NCBI RefSeq assembly: GCF_003323715.1
Contig: NZ_QOIN01000061.1
Span: forward strand, 62,001 to 126,000
From: Streptomyces diacarni
GTDB taxonomy: Bacteria; Actinomycetota; Actinomycetes; Streptomycetales; Streptomycetaceae
Length of the DNA: 64,000 nucleotides
Reading direction: 5' to 3'
Shown: one piece after another, positions 42,238 to 50,990 of the stretch
Layout: each line of letters starts with the position of its first letter
Numbering within the stretch: the first letter of the stretch is position 1
Translations under genes and position numbers: made by a program
The notes under the pieces: model-generated
Databases searched by the model: none
Told to the model about the DNA's origin: nothing
Seen by the model: only the letters and a program-made list of their open reading frames with translations

Positions 42238-42888
42238 GGGGAGCCGCGTGAGGTCCACCTCTTCGAGGGACCGGACCAGGAGGGTGTCGGCTCCGGAGGG
42301 GATACCGTCGACCGTGGGGACGGCCACCACCCGGCACCCGGCGGCCCGCGCCGACGCGGCCCCCGTGGGCGTGTCCTCGACGGCCAGACAGGCCTTGGGA
42401 GCCACCCGCAGGAGCCGCGCGGCGGCGAGGTAGGGGTCGGGGTGGGGCTTGCCCCGTTCGGTCTCTCCGTGCGCCACCGAGCAGGTGAAGCGGTGCGGCC
42501 CGAGCGTGTCCAGCACGAGGTCGGCGATCACGCGTTCGGACGCCGTGACAAGTGCCACAGGCACGCCCAGGGCCCGGGCGCTGTCGAGCAGGCGCAGGGC
42601 GCCCGGCTGCACCGTCACTCCGGCTCGCACCCGTGCGGTGAAGGTCTCGCCGAGCTGGGCCTCGGCGGCCTCGGCCGCCATCTCGGTGCGCTCGGCGACG
42701 AGGGCTCCCGCTCCGTCGAGCGGGAGCCCGGCGAAGGGCTTCAGCGCGGCCTCGTCGGCGTCGGCGCCGTGTGCGGCCAGCAGGTCGGCCAGGGTGGCGA
42801 GCCAGTCGCGTTCCGTGTCGACGAGGGTGCCGTCCATGTCGCACAGGAGGGCGGCAGGCAGGGCGGCGGGCGTGAGGGTGGTGGGCAA
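42214..42888 (-). CDS. HAD superfamily phosphatase, beta-PGM-like
   Basis: 224 residues. Motif I DMDGTLVDTERDW (nucleophile and acid Asp), motif II VTASER, motif III Lys GKPHPDPY and motif IV VEDTPTGAASARAAG: a subclass IA HAD with a helical cap after motif I. Start uncertain: TTG at 42888 is the best near-by start and precedes PTTLTPAALPAALLCDMDG. The last ten codons derive from a dispersed repeat. It lies 140 bases after the GntR gene on the same strand; a phosphatase for a product of phosphonate or phosphodiester breakdown is possible, but it lacks features that would make it phosphonoacetaldehyde hydrolase. Confidence 0.85.
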   Translation of the reverse strand: MPTTLTPAALPAALLCDMDGTLVDTERDWLATLADLLAAHGADADEAALKPFAGLPLDGAGALVAERTEMAAEAAEAQLGETFTARVRAGVTVQPGALRLLDSARALGVPVALVTASERVIADLVLDTLGPHRFTCSVAHGETERGKPHPDPYLAAARLLRVAPKACLAVEDTPTGAASARAAGCRVVAVPTVDGIPSGADTLLVRSLEEVDLTRLPFPAPLLP

Positions 42889-43028
42889 TGCGTGCTCGCA
42901 GTTCTCCGAGAAGGGGGCGGACGGGATCGGGCCCAGGCGACCACCGGCCCCGGCCCCGGGTCGGGGCCGGGCGCGGGCGCGGGCGGAGGCGGGGGCCGGC
43001 GCGGGCCCGGGGGCCCGGCCCGGGCCGC

Positions 43029-43772
43029 TCAGGCGCGGGTGCGCGCGAGCGGGTTGGTCTGGGTGGAGTTGCGGACGGTGAAGACGACGGATCCTGGACG
43101 GTAGCGGTCGTCCGAGGTCTCCACGGGCCGTCCTTCGGCGGTGGTGGTGGTGCGGCGTACGCGCAGCAGCGGGCTGCCCCGGCGCAGCCGCAGGTGGTCG
43201 GCGTCGGCGGTGCCGGCGGCGACGGCGTCGAGGTGGTGTTCGCCGTGGGCGAGGACGAGTCCGGTGTCGTCGTAGAGCCGTTGGGTGACCGATTCGCAGT
43301 CCTCGGGCAGTGCCGCGACGGCCGTGCCGATCCATTCGGCGTAGACGGTGCGCTCCAGCAGTACCGGTTCGGAGTCGAGGGTGCGCAGCCGCAGCACGCG
43401 CAGGACGGGGTCCTTGTGCCGTACCTGGAGCAGGCCGGCCTCGTCGGTGCGGGCGGTGTCCCAGGAGGAGGCCAGGACCCGGCCGCCCGCGGTGCGTCCG
43501 CCGGCGCGCGCCCACTGGGCGAAGCTGCGCAGTTCGGTGAAGCTCTGGCTGGGTGTGGTGGACAGGACGACGCGGCGCGCGCCTTGCCGGGAGCCGATGA
43601 GGCCTTCGGCGAGCAGCGCGGCGACGGCTTGCCGCACGGTGCCGCGTGAGGCGTCGTGCGCGGCGGCGAGTTCGGCTTCGGAGGGGAGTGCGGCCCCGAC
43701 CGGATAGTGCCCGTCGGCGATGGCGCGCCGCAACTCGTCGGCGATCCGCTCGTGGCGCCGGGGCTCGGACAT
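43029..43772 (-). CDS. GntR family regulator with UTRA domain (PhnF-like)
   Basis: 247 residues. Winged helix: ERIADELRRAIADGHYPVGAALPSEAELAAAHDASRGTVRQAVAALLAEG. Then a UTRA (HutC) ligand domain about 80-240: DPVLRVLRLRTLDSEPVLLERTVYAEW, RYRPGSVVFTVRN. ATG with ACGAGGAGCC upstream. Divergent from the phosphonate-type importer; UTRA regulators of the PhnF kind often control phosphonate uptake. A three-copy tandem repeat lies in its leader. Confidence 0.9.
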   Translation of the reverse strand: MSEPRRHERIADELRRAIADGHYPVGAALPSEAELAAAHDASRGTVRQAVAALLAEGLIGSRQGARRVVLSTTPSQSFTELRSFAQWARAGGRTAGGRVLASSWDTARTDEAGLLQVRHKDPVLRVLRLRTLDSEPVLLERTVYAEWIGTAVAALPEDCESVTQRLYDDTGLVLAHGEHHLDAVAAGTADADHLRLRRGSPLLRVRRTTTTAEGRPVETSDDRYRPGSVVFTVRNSTQTNPLARTRA

Positions 43773-44109
43773 GGGGCGGCTCCTCGTGGTGCTGCGCGGT
43801 CTCGTCGGTGCGTGCGCGCGCTCGTCGGTGTGTGCGCGCGGTCTCGTCGGTGGTGCGGGGTCCTGTGCTGGTGCGCGGGCTTGGCCCGATCATGCCACCT
43901 GTGCGCAACGAAGTGCACATCCACGGGTGTGGCAGATGCGTATAACCCCAGTTCAGCGGTGCTAAACCTGTTCGCAAATAACGCTTTGAGCTGGGGGTTT
44001 GAGGATGCCCCAGGCTTTGCGCCGCCGGGTGGGTGCTGTTAGCTTGCCCAAGCTCAATGAATCGAGCTTGTCCATACAGGTGGCGGGCGCGAACCCCGGG
44101 AGTAGAGAC
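43773..44109. promoter_or_regulatory. Divergent control region, GntR / phosphonate importer
   Basis: 337 bases without a gene. Tandem repeats CTCGTCGGTG(C/T)GTGCGCGCG at 43801-43851; an AT-richer segment at 43930-43990; an imperfect long inverted repeat CCCCAGTTCA (43946-43955) and TGAGCTGGGG (43987-43996), nine of ten bases paired; CCACGGGTGTGG at about 43921. The importer promoter probably lies at 43930-44000, with TATAAC at 43941-43946 as a possible -10. Confidence 0.45.
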
Positions 44110-45273
44110 GTGAAGGCACACCATCACAGCCGCCGAGGCCTCCGTGGCAGCCGAGTGCTGGCTGCCGCGGCAGCGGCCGTCACCCTCTCCGCCGTGGCCA
44201 CGGGTTGCGGCTCGGCACCGGCGCAGGGTGGCGACAGCGAGGCGGCGAAGGCCCGCTCGGCCGCGGACCTGGGCGGCATGGACAAGCTGGTGGAGGCGGC
44301 GAAGAAGGAGGGCGAGCTCAACGTCTACGCCCTCGCGCCGACCTGGGCCAACTACGGCGAGATGATCAAGGCCTTCGAGAAGAAGTACGGCATCGAGGTG
44401 CACAACGAGGATCCGGGCGGCAGCAGCCAGGGCGCGTTGAACGCCGCCGCCAAGCGCAAGGGCCAGGACCGCGCCGTCGACGCCCTGGACCTGGGCACCT
44501 CCTTCATGCGGGCCGCCAAGTCCAAGAAGCTGCTGACGCCCTACAAGGTCAAGGGCTGGGCGGACATACCCGACTCGCAGAAGCAGCCCGACGCGTCCTA
44601 CATGAACAACTACGGCGGCTACATCTCCATCGGCTGCGACGCCAAGGCCGTCAAGGAGTGCCCCAAGACGTTCGAGGACCTGCTCAAGCCGCAGTACAAG
44701 AACAAGGTCGCTCTCAACGGCAACCCGAACGAGTCCTCCTCGGCGTTCTCCGCGATCATCGCCGCGGCCCTCGCCAACGGCGGCGGCTTCGACGACGTGC
44801 AGCCCGGCCTCGACTTCTTCAAGAAGCTCAAGAAGGCGGGCAACTACGTGCCCGTGGAGTCCACCAAGGCGACCATCCAGAAGGGCGAGACGCCCATCTC
44901 CATCGACTGGGACTACCTCAACCTGGGCTACGGGGCCGAGCTGAAGTCCAAGGGTGTCGACTGGAAGGTGAACGTCCCCCAGGACGGCCAGTACTCGCAG
45001 TACTACAACCAGGGCGTCAACAAGTACGCGCCCCACCCGGCCGCGGCCCGGCTGTGGCTGGAGTTCCTCTACAGCCCCGAGGGCCAGAACATCTGGCTGC
45101 GGGGCTTCTCCCGGCCGGCGCTGCTGGAGGAGATGGAGAAGGACGGCACCGCCGACGAGAAGGCCGCGGCCAAGCTGCCCGAGGTCGACGGCACGCCGAA
45201 GTTCCCCAGCGCCGAGCAGGAGGCCAAGGCGCAGAAGACCATCAGCCAGGGCTGGGGCGCGGCGGTCAGCTGA
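44110..45273 (+). CDS. 2-aminoethylphosphonate-type substrate-binding lipoprotein
   Basis: 387 residues. Lipoprotein signal with lipobox (SAVATGC). Body of the iron/spermidine/aminoethylphosphonate solute-binding group: DKLVEAAKKEGELNVYALAPTWANYGEMIKAFEKKYGIEV near the N-terminus and TISIDWDYLN-like ISIDWDYLNLGYG in the C-lobe. GTG at 44110 with GGGAG upstream; the open frame is 37 codons longer. First gene of a four-gene importer operon; the stop overlaps the first permease start (TGATG). Assignment to 2-aminoethylphosphonate rests on family resemblance and on the GntR/UTRA neighbour; other ligands are possible. Confidence 0.85.
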   Translation: MKAHHHSRRGLRGSRVLAAAAAAVTLSAVATGCGSAPAQGGDSEAAKARSAADLGGMDKLVEAAKKEGELNVYALAPTWANYGEMIKAFEKKYGIEVHNEDPGGSSQGALNAAAKRKGQDRAVDALDLGTSFMRAAKSKKLLTPYKVKGWADIPDSQKQPDASYMNNYGGYISIGCDAKAVKECPKTFEDLLKPQYKNKVALNGNPNESSSAFSAIIAAALANGGGFDDVQPGLDFFKKLKKAGNYVPVESTKATIQKGETPISIDWDYLNLGYGAELKSKGVDWKVNVPQDGQYSQYYNQGVNKYAPHPAAARLWLEFLYSPEGQNIWLRGFSRPALLEEMEKDGTADEKAAAKLPEVDGTPKFPSAEQEAKAQKTISQGWGAAVS

Positions 45274-46202
45274 TGGCTGTGACGACCCCCGCCCCCGCCC
45301 GTACGAGCGAGGAGCCGGCACCACCGGCGCCCGCGCGCCCGGCTCGCCGGCGCGGCGCGGCCGTGCGCCGGTGGCGCTGGCCCGCCGTCGTGCCGTTCTT
45401 CGCCTTCATGGCCGTCTGCTTCGGCCTCCCGGCCTGCACCCTGGCCTACAACGCGTTCACCGTCATCGACCCGGACACCGGCGCGAGCCACCACAGCCTG
45501 GAGAACGTGCGCACCTCCCTGTCCGGCGCGTACGCCACCGGCCTGGCGGGCAGCGTCAAACTCTCCCTGCTCAGCGCGGTGGTGGCCACCGTGCTGGGCA
45601 CCGTCATAGCCCAGGCCGTACTGGCCTCGCGCCGCAGCGCCCTGCGCAAGGCCGTCGTCTCCGCTTCCGGTGTCTTCGCCAACTTCAGCGGCGCCCCGCT
45701 CGCCTTCGCCTTCATCGCCACGCTCGGCACCACCGGTACCGTGACGCGGCTGCTGCACCTGAAGGCGACCGGCTTCAGCCTCTACACGTTCGCCGGACTG
45801 GTGCTCGCCTACCTGTACTTCATGGTGCCGCTGATGATCGTCACCATCCTGCCCGCGCTGGACGGCGTGCGCGCACAGTGGCGGGAGGCCGCCGCCTCCT
45901 GCGGCGCCACCCGCGCCCAGTTCTGGCGCCATGTGGGGCTGCCCGTGCTGATGCCCTCGCTGCTGGGGGGCGCCGTGCTGATGTTCGGCACCGCCTTCGC
46001 CTCGCACGCCACCGCCGCCGTGATGACCGGCAGCTCCGTACCGCTGATCACCATTCAGATCGCCAACGCCCTCTCGGGCAACGTCCTCGTCGGCCAGGAG
46101 AACCTCGCCCTCGCCATGAGCCTCAACATGGTGGTCATCGCGCTGCTCGTCATGGCCGTACAGATCCCGCTGCAACGACGGAGCAACCGATGGCTGGGCT
46201 GA
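45273..46202 (+). CDS. ABC importer permease, phosphonate-type
   Basis: 309 residues, six membrane helices after a Pro/Ala-rich N-terminus of about 35 residues (VPFFAFMAVCFGLPACTLAYN first). EAA loop EAAASCGATRAQFWRHVGLPVL. Start codon shares bases with the stop of the binding protein. Partner of the second permease, whose start lies 13 bases inside its end. Confidence 0.92.
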   Translation: MAVTTPAPARTSEEPAPPAPARPARRRGAAVRRWRWPAVVPFFAFMAVCFGLPACTLAYNAFTVIDPDTGASHHSLENVRTSLSGAYATGLAGSVKLSLLSAVVATVLGTVIAQAVLASRRSALRKAVVSASGVFANFSGAPLAFAFIATLGTTGTVTRLLHLKATGFSLYTFAGLVLAYLYFMVPLMIVTILPALDGVRAQWREAAASCGATRAQFWRHVGLPVLMPSLLGGAVLMFGTAFASHATAAVMTGSSVPLITIQIANALSGNVLVGQENLALAMSLNMVVIALLVMAVQIPLQRRSNRWLG

Positions 46203-47053
46203 CCGTGACCCCCGCGCGCCGCGCACGCCCCGCGCGCCGGAAGCGCTCGTACGGCAGCGCCCTCGTGCTGCTGCTGGCCGGGCTCTACTTCCTCGTCCCC
46301 GTCGCCGCCTCGCTCTGGTTCACCGTCGACGACCCCGCCAAGGGCGTCACCCTCGACGCCTACGCCAAGGGCCTCGGCGACGACGGCATGGCCACCAGCC
46401 TCGGTCTCTCCCTGCGGCTGGGCCTGGCCACCGTCGCCCTCGGACTGCTGCTGATGGTGCCCACCATGGTCGTCGTCACCCTGCGGCTGCCCAAGCTGCG
46501 GCGCGTCGTCGAAGTGCTGTGCATGGTGCCGCTCATCGTGCCGCCCGTCGCCCTGGTCGCCGGGGTCAGCACCGTACTGTCCTGGCAGCAGGACCTGGCC
46601 GACACGCCCCTGTGGGGCACCTTCCAGGTGCTGGTGAACAAGAACTTCCCGCTGGTGCTCGTCCTCGTCTACACCGTCATGTCGCTGCCGTTCCTCTACC
46701 GCTCGCTGGACGCGGGTCTGCGCGCCGTGGACCTGGCCACCCTCGTGGAGGCCTCACGCAGCCTCGGCGCCTCCCGCCTCGCCACCCTGTGGCGGGTCGT
46801 CGTGCCCAACCTGCGGCCCGCCCTCGTCAGCGGCGCCGTCCTCAGCCTGGCCATGGTGCTGGGCGAGTACACCGTCGCCACGGTGCTCGGATTCGAGCCG
46901 TTCTCCGTGTGGATGGTCCACGTCGGCGAGTACGAGGCGCAGCTCTCCGTCGCCGCCGCCATGCTCAGCCTGCTCATCACCTGGGGCCTGCTGCTCCTGC
47001 TCACCAACCTCGCCGGCGGGCGGGCCCGTAAGGGGAGGAAGACCACCGCATGA
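46190..47053 (+). CDS. ABC importer permease, phosphonate-type
   Basis: 287 residues, six helices, EAA loop VEASRSLGASRLATLWRVVVPNL. Overlaps the first permease by 13 bases and the ATPase by four (ATGA), a tightly coupled set. Confidence 0.92.
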   Translation: MAGLTVTPARRARPARRKRSYGSALVLLLAGLYFLVPVAASLWFTVDDPAKGVTLDAYAKGLGDDGMATSLGLSLRLGLATVALGLLLMVPTMVVVTLRLPKLRRVVEVLCMVPLIVPPVALVAGVSTVLSWQQDLADTPLWGTFQVLVNKNFPLVLVLVYTVMSLPFLYRSLDAGLRAVDLATLVEASRSLGASRLATLWRVVVPNLRPALVSGAVLSLAMVLGEYTVATVLGFEPFSVWMVHVGEYEAQLSVAAAMLSLLITWGLLLLLTNLAGGRARKGRKTTA

Positions 47054-48195
47054 CCACCACCGCCACGACCGCGCACCAGAGCCCGCCGGCCGCCGAGACC
47101 CGCTCCGGCGGCGTCGGCCTGCGGCTGGGCGGGCTGCGCCGCACCTTCGGCACCACCACGGCGCTCGACGGACTCGACCTGGACATCGCCCCCGGCGAAC
47201 TCGTCGCCCTCCTCGGCCCCTCAGGATGCGGCAAGACCACCGCACTGCGCATCATCGCCGGCTTCGAGACCGCCGACGCGGGCGAACTCCTGATGGGCGG
47301 CGAGGACGTCACCGCCACCCCCGCCAACCGGCGCGACATCGGCATGGTCTTCCAGTCCTACAGCCTCTTTCCCAACATGACGGCCGCCGAGAACGTCGCC
47401 TACGGGCTGCGCGTCCGCAAGGCCCCCAAGGCCGAGCGCGCCGAACGCGCCGCCGAACTGCTGGAACTCGTCGGGCTGCCGGGACGCGACAAGCACTACC
47501 CGCACCAGCTCTCCGGCGGCCAGCAGCAGCGCGTCGCCCTCGCCCGCGCGCTGGCCATCCGGCCCCGCGTCCTGCTTTTGGACGAGCCGCTGTCCGCACT
47601 CGACGCCAAGGTGCGCCTCCAACTGCGCGAGGAGATCCGCCGCCTCCAGCTGGAGCTGGGCATCACCACCGTCTTCGTCACCCACGACCAGGAGGAGGCG
47701 CTGTCGATGGCCGACCGCGTCGCCGTGATGAAGGACGGCCGCCTGGAGCAGTGCGCGCCCCCCAGCGAGCTGTACGAGCGGCCCGCCACGCCGTTCGTCG
47801 CCGAGTTCGTCGGCACCATGAACCGGCTGCCCGGCGTCATGGGCGACGAGCGCACCGTTGAGGTGCTGGGGCAGCGGCTGCCCGTCCACGGCGACTGCCC
47901 GGACGCCGGACACGCGGTCGAGGTCCTGCTGCGGCCCGAGAGCCTGCGGGTCAGCGCCGGGGAGGGCGGGAAGCCCGGCGCGGCCGTCACCGCTGACGGC
48001 GCGGGCCCCGGCGAGGCGGCGACCGTGCGCGTCGCCACGTTCCTCGGCGGCACCACCCGCCTCCACCTGACCACCGCCTCCGGCGCCGAGGCCAAGGCCG
48101 ACCTGCCCAGCTGGGAGGCCGGCTCCCTCACCCCGGGATCCCGGTGCACGCTCACCCCGCACGACCACCCCGTTCTCGTCGAGGAGACCGCGTGA
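47050..48195 (+). CDS. ABC importer ATPase, phosphonate-type
   Basis: 381 residues. Walker A GPSGCGKTT, signature LSGGQQQRVALARALA, Walker B LLLDEPLSALD, H-loop VFVTHDQEEAL, and a TOBE-like C-terminal regulatory domain (about 250-375). The UTRA regulator, binding protein and two permeases make a complete importer. The 3' end (GAGGAGACCGCGTGA) is repeated 33 bases later to form the ribosome site of the sphingomyelinase gene. Confidence 0.94.
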   Translation: MTTTATTAHQSPPAAETRSGGVGLRLGGLRRTFGTTTALDGLDLDIAPGELVALLGPSGCGKTTALRIIAGFETADAGELLMGGEDVTATPANRRDIGMVFQSYSLFPNMTAAENVAYGLRVRKAPKAERAERAAELLELVGLPGRDKHYPHQLSGGQQQRVALARALAIRPRVLLLDEPLSALDAKVRLQLREEIRRLQLELGITTVFVTHDQEEALSMADRVAVMKDGRLEQCAPPSELYERPATPFVAEFVGTMNRLPGVMGDERTVEVLGQRLPVHGDCPDAGHAVEVLLRPESLRVSAGEGGKPGAAVTADGAGPGEAATVRVATFLGGTTRLHLTTASGAEAKADLPSWEAGSLTPGSRCTLTPHDHPVLVEETA

Positions 48196-48224
48196 GATTC
48201 CGTTCCGGTGGAGGAGGAGACCGC

Positions 48225-49208
48225 GTGAACAGTTCCCGTCGCCGCTCGCGTGCCGCCCTGGGCACCGTCGTCCTGGCCGTCACCGCCGCGCTCGGCGCCG
48301 CCACCCCGGCAGCGGCCGCCGCACCCTCCTCCGACACCCCGCGGCTGAAGGTGCTCAACTACAACACCTTCCTGTTCAGCAAGAACCTCTACCCCAACTG
48401 GGGCCAGGACCACCGGGCCGAGGCCATCCCGAAGGCGGACTTCTTCCAGGGCCAGGACGTGGTCGTGCTGGAGGAGATGTTCGACAACTCCGCCTCCGAC
48501 GCGCTCAAGAAGAACGCCGCCGACCGCTACCCGTACCAGACCCCGGTGGTGGGCCGGAGCACGAGCGGCTGGGACGCCACCAGTGGCGCGTACTCCGCTG
48601 TCACCCCCGAGGACGGCGGCGTCACCCTGCTCAGCAAGTGGCCCGTGCTGCACAAGGAACAGCACATCTTCACGGACGGCTGCGGCTCCGACGCCTTCTC
48701 CAACAAGGGCTTCCTCTACGCGGTGCTGGACGTGCGCGGCACCAGAGTGCACGTCGTCGGCACCCACACGCAGGCCACCGACTCCTCCTGCGGCAGCGGC
48801 GAGGACGTCTCCGTACGCGCCGGCCAGTTCAAGGAGATCGACACCTTCCTGGACGCCCAGCACATCCCGGCCGACGAACAGGTCGTCGTCGCCGGTGACC
48901 TGAACGTCGACCGCCACGGCGACGCGTACGCCTCGATGCTCTCCGACGCCGGTCTCGTCCCCGCCGACGCCCGCACGGGACACCCCTACTCCTTCGACAC
49001 GAAGGAGAACTCCGTGGCCGCCGACCGCTACCCCGACGACCCGTCCGAGGACCTCGACCACGTCCTGCACCGCCGCGGCCACGCCCGCCCGGACAACTGG
49101 ACGAACCACGTGGTCAAGGAGCGGACGGAGCCCTGGACGGTGACCAGCTGGGGCAAGGAGTACACCTACGGCAACCTCTCCGACCACTACCCGCTCACGG
49201 CGGGCTGA
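48225..49208 (+). CDS. Secreted sphingomyelinase-like phosphodiesterase (endonuclease/exonuclease/phosphatase fold)
   Basis: 327 residues, exported: signal peptide at 1-33 (RAALGTVVLAVTAALGAATPAAAAA). The EEP fold motifs are complete: LNYNTFLF (Asn), VVLEEMFDN (metal Glu), GTHTQATDSSC (His), AGDLNVDRHGD (Asp/Asn) and the C-terminal LSDHYPL (Asp-His). Closest by eye to bacterial neutral sphingomyelinases. GTG at 48225 with GGAGGAGGAGACC. A GTG at 48192 overlapping the ATPase stop is possible. Last gene of the importer operon, so its product is likely taken up by this importer (inference). It is followed by a terminator. Confidence 0.88.
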   Translation: MNSSRRRSRAALGTVVLAVTAALGAATPAAAAAPSSDTPRLKVLNYNTFLFSKNLYPNWGQDHRAEAIPKADFFQGQDVVVLEEMFDNSASDALKKNAADRYPYQTPVVGRSTSGWDATSGAYSAVTPEDGGVTLLSKWPVLHKEQHIFTDGCGSDAFSNKGFLYAVLDVRGTRVHVVGTHTQATDSSCGSGEDVSVRAGQFKEIDTFLDAQHIPADEQVVVAGDLNVDRHGDAYASMLSDAGLVPADARTGHPYSFDTKENSVAADRYPDDPSEDLDHVLHRRGHARPDNWTNHVVKERTEPWTVTSWGKEYTYGNLSDHYPLTAG

Positions 49209-49248
49209 CGCGGGCAGACCGCCGTCACGTGTGGCCTGCGCGCACGCA

Positions 49249-49282
49249 CGCGGGCCCGCTCCGGCAAGGGAGCGGGCCCGCG
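49249..49282. terminator. Bidirectional terminator
   Basis: CGCGGGCCCGCTCC (49249-49262), loop of six, and its complement (49269-49282); between convergent sphingomyelinase and murA. Confidence 0.9.
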
Positions 49283-49298
49283 GCGGTGACGCGTGCGG

Positions 49299-50627
49299 TC
49301 ACGGATGTTCGAACTTGGCGCCCAGATCCACCAGCTTCTGCTGGAAGTTCTCGTAACCGCGGTTGATCAGGTCGATGCCGTGCACCCGCGAGGTGCCCTG
49401 CGCGGCCAGCGCGGCGATCAGATACGAGAAGCCGCCCCGCAGGTCCGGGATGATCAGATCGGTGCCCTGGAGCTTCGTCGGCCCCGACACCACCGCCGAG
49501 TGCAGGAAGTTGCGCTGCCCGAAACGGCACGGCATGCCGCCCAGGCACTCGCGGTAGAGCTGGATGTGCGCGCCCATCTGGTTGAGCGCGGAGGTGAAGC
49601 CGAGACGCGACTCGTACACCGTCTCGTGCACGATCGACAGCCCCGAGGCCTGCGTCAACGCGACCACCAGCGGCTGCTGCCAGTCCGTCTGGAAACCGGG
49701 GTGCACGTCCGTCTCCAGCGCGATGGCGTTCAGCGGGCCGCCCGGGTGCCAGAAGCGGATGCCCTCGTCACCGATCTCGAAGGCGCCACCGACCTTGCGG
49801 TAGGTGTTCAGGAAGGTGATCATCGAGCGCTGCTCGGCGCCCCGCACGAACACGCTGCCCTCGGTCGCCAGCGCCGCGCTCGCCCACGAGGCCGCCTCAA
49901 GCCGGTCCGGCAGGGCGCGGTGCGTGTAACCGCCCAGCTTGTCCACGCCCGTGATGCGGATCGTACGGTCCGTGTCCAGCGAGATGATCGCGCCCATCTT
50001 CTGCAGGACGCAGATCAGGTCCTCGATCTCCGGCTCGACCGCCGCGTTCGACAGCTCCGTGACGCCGTCCGCCAGCACCGCCGTCAGCAGCACCTGCTCC
50101 GTCGAGCCGACCGACGGGTACGGCAGCCGGATCTTGGTGCCGCGCAGCCGCTGCGGGGCCTCCAGGTACTGCCCGTCCGCGCGCTTCTCGATCGTCGCGC
50201 CGAACTTGCGCAGCACGTCGAAGTGGAAGTCCACCGGACGCCCGCCGATGTCGCAGCCGCCCAGACCCGGGATGAAGGCGTGACCGAGCCGGTGCAGCAG
50301 CGGACCGCAGAACAGGATCGGAATCCTGGACGAGCCCGCGTGCGCGTCGATGTCCGCGACGTTGGCGCTCTCCACATGGGACGGATCGAGCACCAGCTCG
50401 CCGTCCTCGTCCCCCGTACGCACCGTGACACCGTGCAGCTGGAGCAGTCCACGTACGACCCGGACATCGCGGATGTCCGGCACGTTGCGCAGGCGACTCG
50501 GTTCGCCGCCCAGCAGCGCGGCGACCATGGCCTTGGGAACGAGGTTCTTCGCACCCCGCACACGGAGCTCACCCTCGAGCGGGGCGCCACCGTGGACGAG
50601 GAGTACGTCGGCTGGGCTGTCGGTCAT
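49299..50627 (-). CDS. murA: UDP-N-acetylglucosamine 1-carboxyvinyltransferase
   Basis: 442 residues, first committed step of peptidoglycan precursor synthesis (PEP plus UDP-GlcNAc). Motifs: GAKNLVPKAMVAALL, the active loop FIPGLGGCDIGGRPVDFHF with Cys at the position attacked by fosfomycin, LPYPSVGSTEQVLLTAVL and PDLRGGFSYLIAALAAQG. ATG at 50627 (TDSPADVLLVHGGAPLEG) chosen; the open frame extends 38 codons upstream. Conserved neighbour of HU in streptomycetes, here separated from it by the phosphonate module. Confidence 0.96.
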   Translation of the reverse strand: MTDSPADVLLVHGGAPLEGELRVRGAKNLVPKAMVAALLGGEPSRLRNVPDIRDVRVVRGLLQLHGVTVRTGDEDGELVLDPSHVESANVADIDAHAGSSRIPILFCGPLLHRLGHAFIPGLGGCDIGGRPVDFHFDVLRKFGATIEKRADGQYLEAPQRLRGTKIRLPYPSVGSTEQVLLTAVLADGVTELSNAAVEPEIEDLICVLQKMGAIISLDTDRTIRITGVDKLGGYTHRALPDRLEAASWASAALATEGSVFVRGAEQRSMITFLNTYRKVGGAFEIGDEGIRFWHPGGPLNAIALETDVHPGFQTDWQQPLVVALTQASGLSIVHETVYESRLGFTSALNQMGAHIQLYRECLGGMPCRFGQRNFLHSAVVSGPTKLQGTDLIIPDLRGGFSYLIAALAAQGTSRVHGIDLINRGYENFQQKLVDLGAKFEHP

Positions 50628-50990
50628 GGATCTCCGCGATTCCGCGAGACGGGATGGGACAACAGGCAAGCGTAATGGCCCCGTCCGGGGCGAACCCAAG
50701 CCCGAAGGGGGCCTGCGACTGTCACAGGTAAGCAATAACACGCTGGGTTAGATGTCCGTTGCGTACCGTGTTGCGACGGGTGGGTCCACCGCGGAGGCGG
50801 CCCCGTCGCGACGGGGCCACGACGGGTCTGCAACGGGGCGGCCACTGTGCCACGGCGGGACGGCCGGCACGTCCCCGGCCCCCTTCCCACCCCCTTTTCC
50901 ACCCCCTCTTCGCCCCCGATCACGCCCCGAACGCCCTTCGATCCGGCCGTTGGGTCCCCGCGAAAGGCCCGGGTGCGGGATCATTGCGGT
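50628..50990. other. Divergent region murA / yqgE
   Basis: 363 bases without a gene. A polypyrimidine run (CCCCTTTTCC type) spans about 50878-50920. Promoters of both genes should lie here; none was confidently recognised. Confidence 0.4.

Noticed and set aside
42888..43029. HAD gene beginning further upstream in the long open frame
   Set aside because: The extended frame is Pro/Ala/Arg-rich and continues into the GntR gene; it is a shadow.
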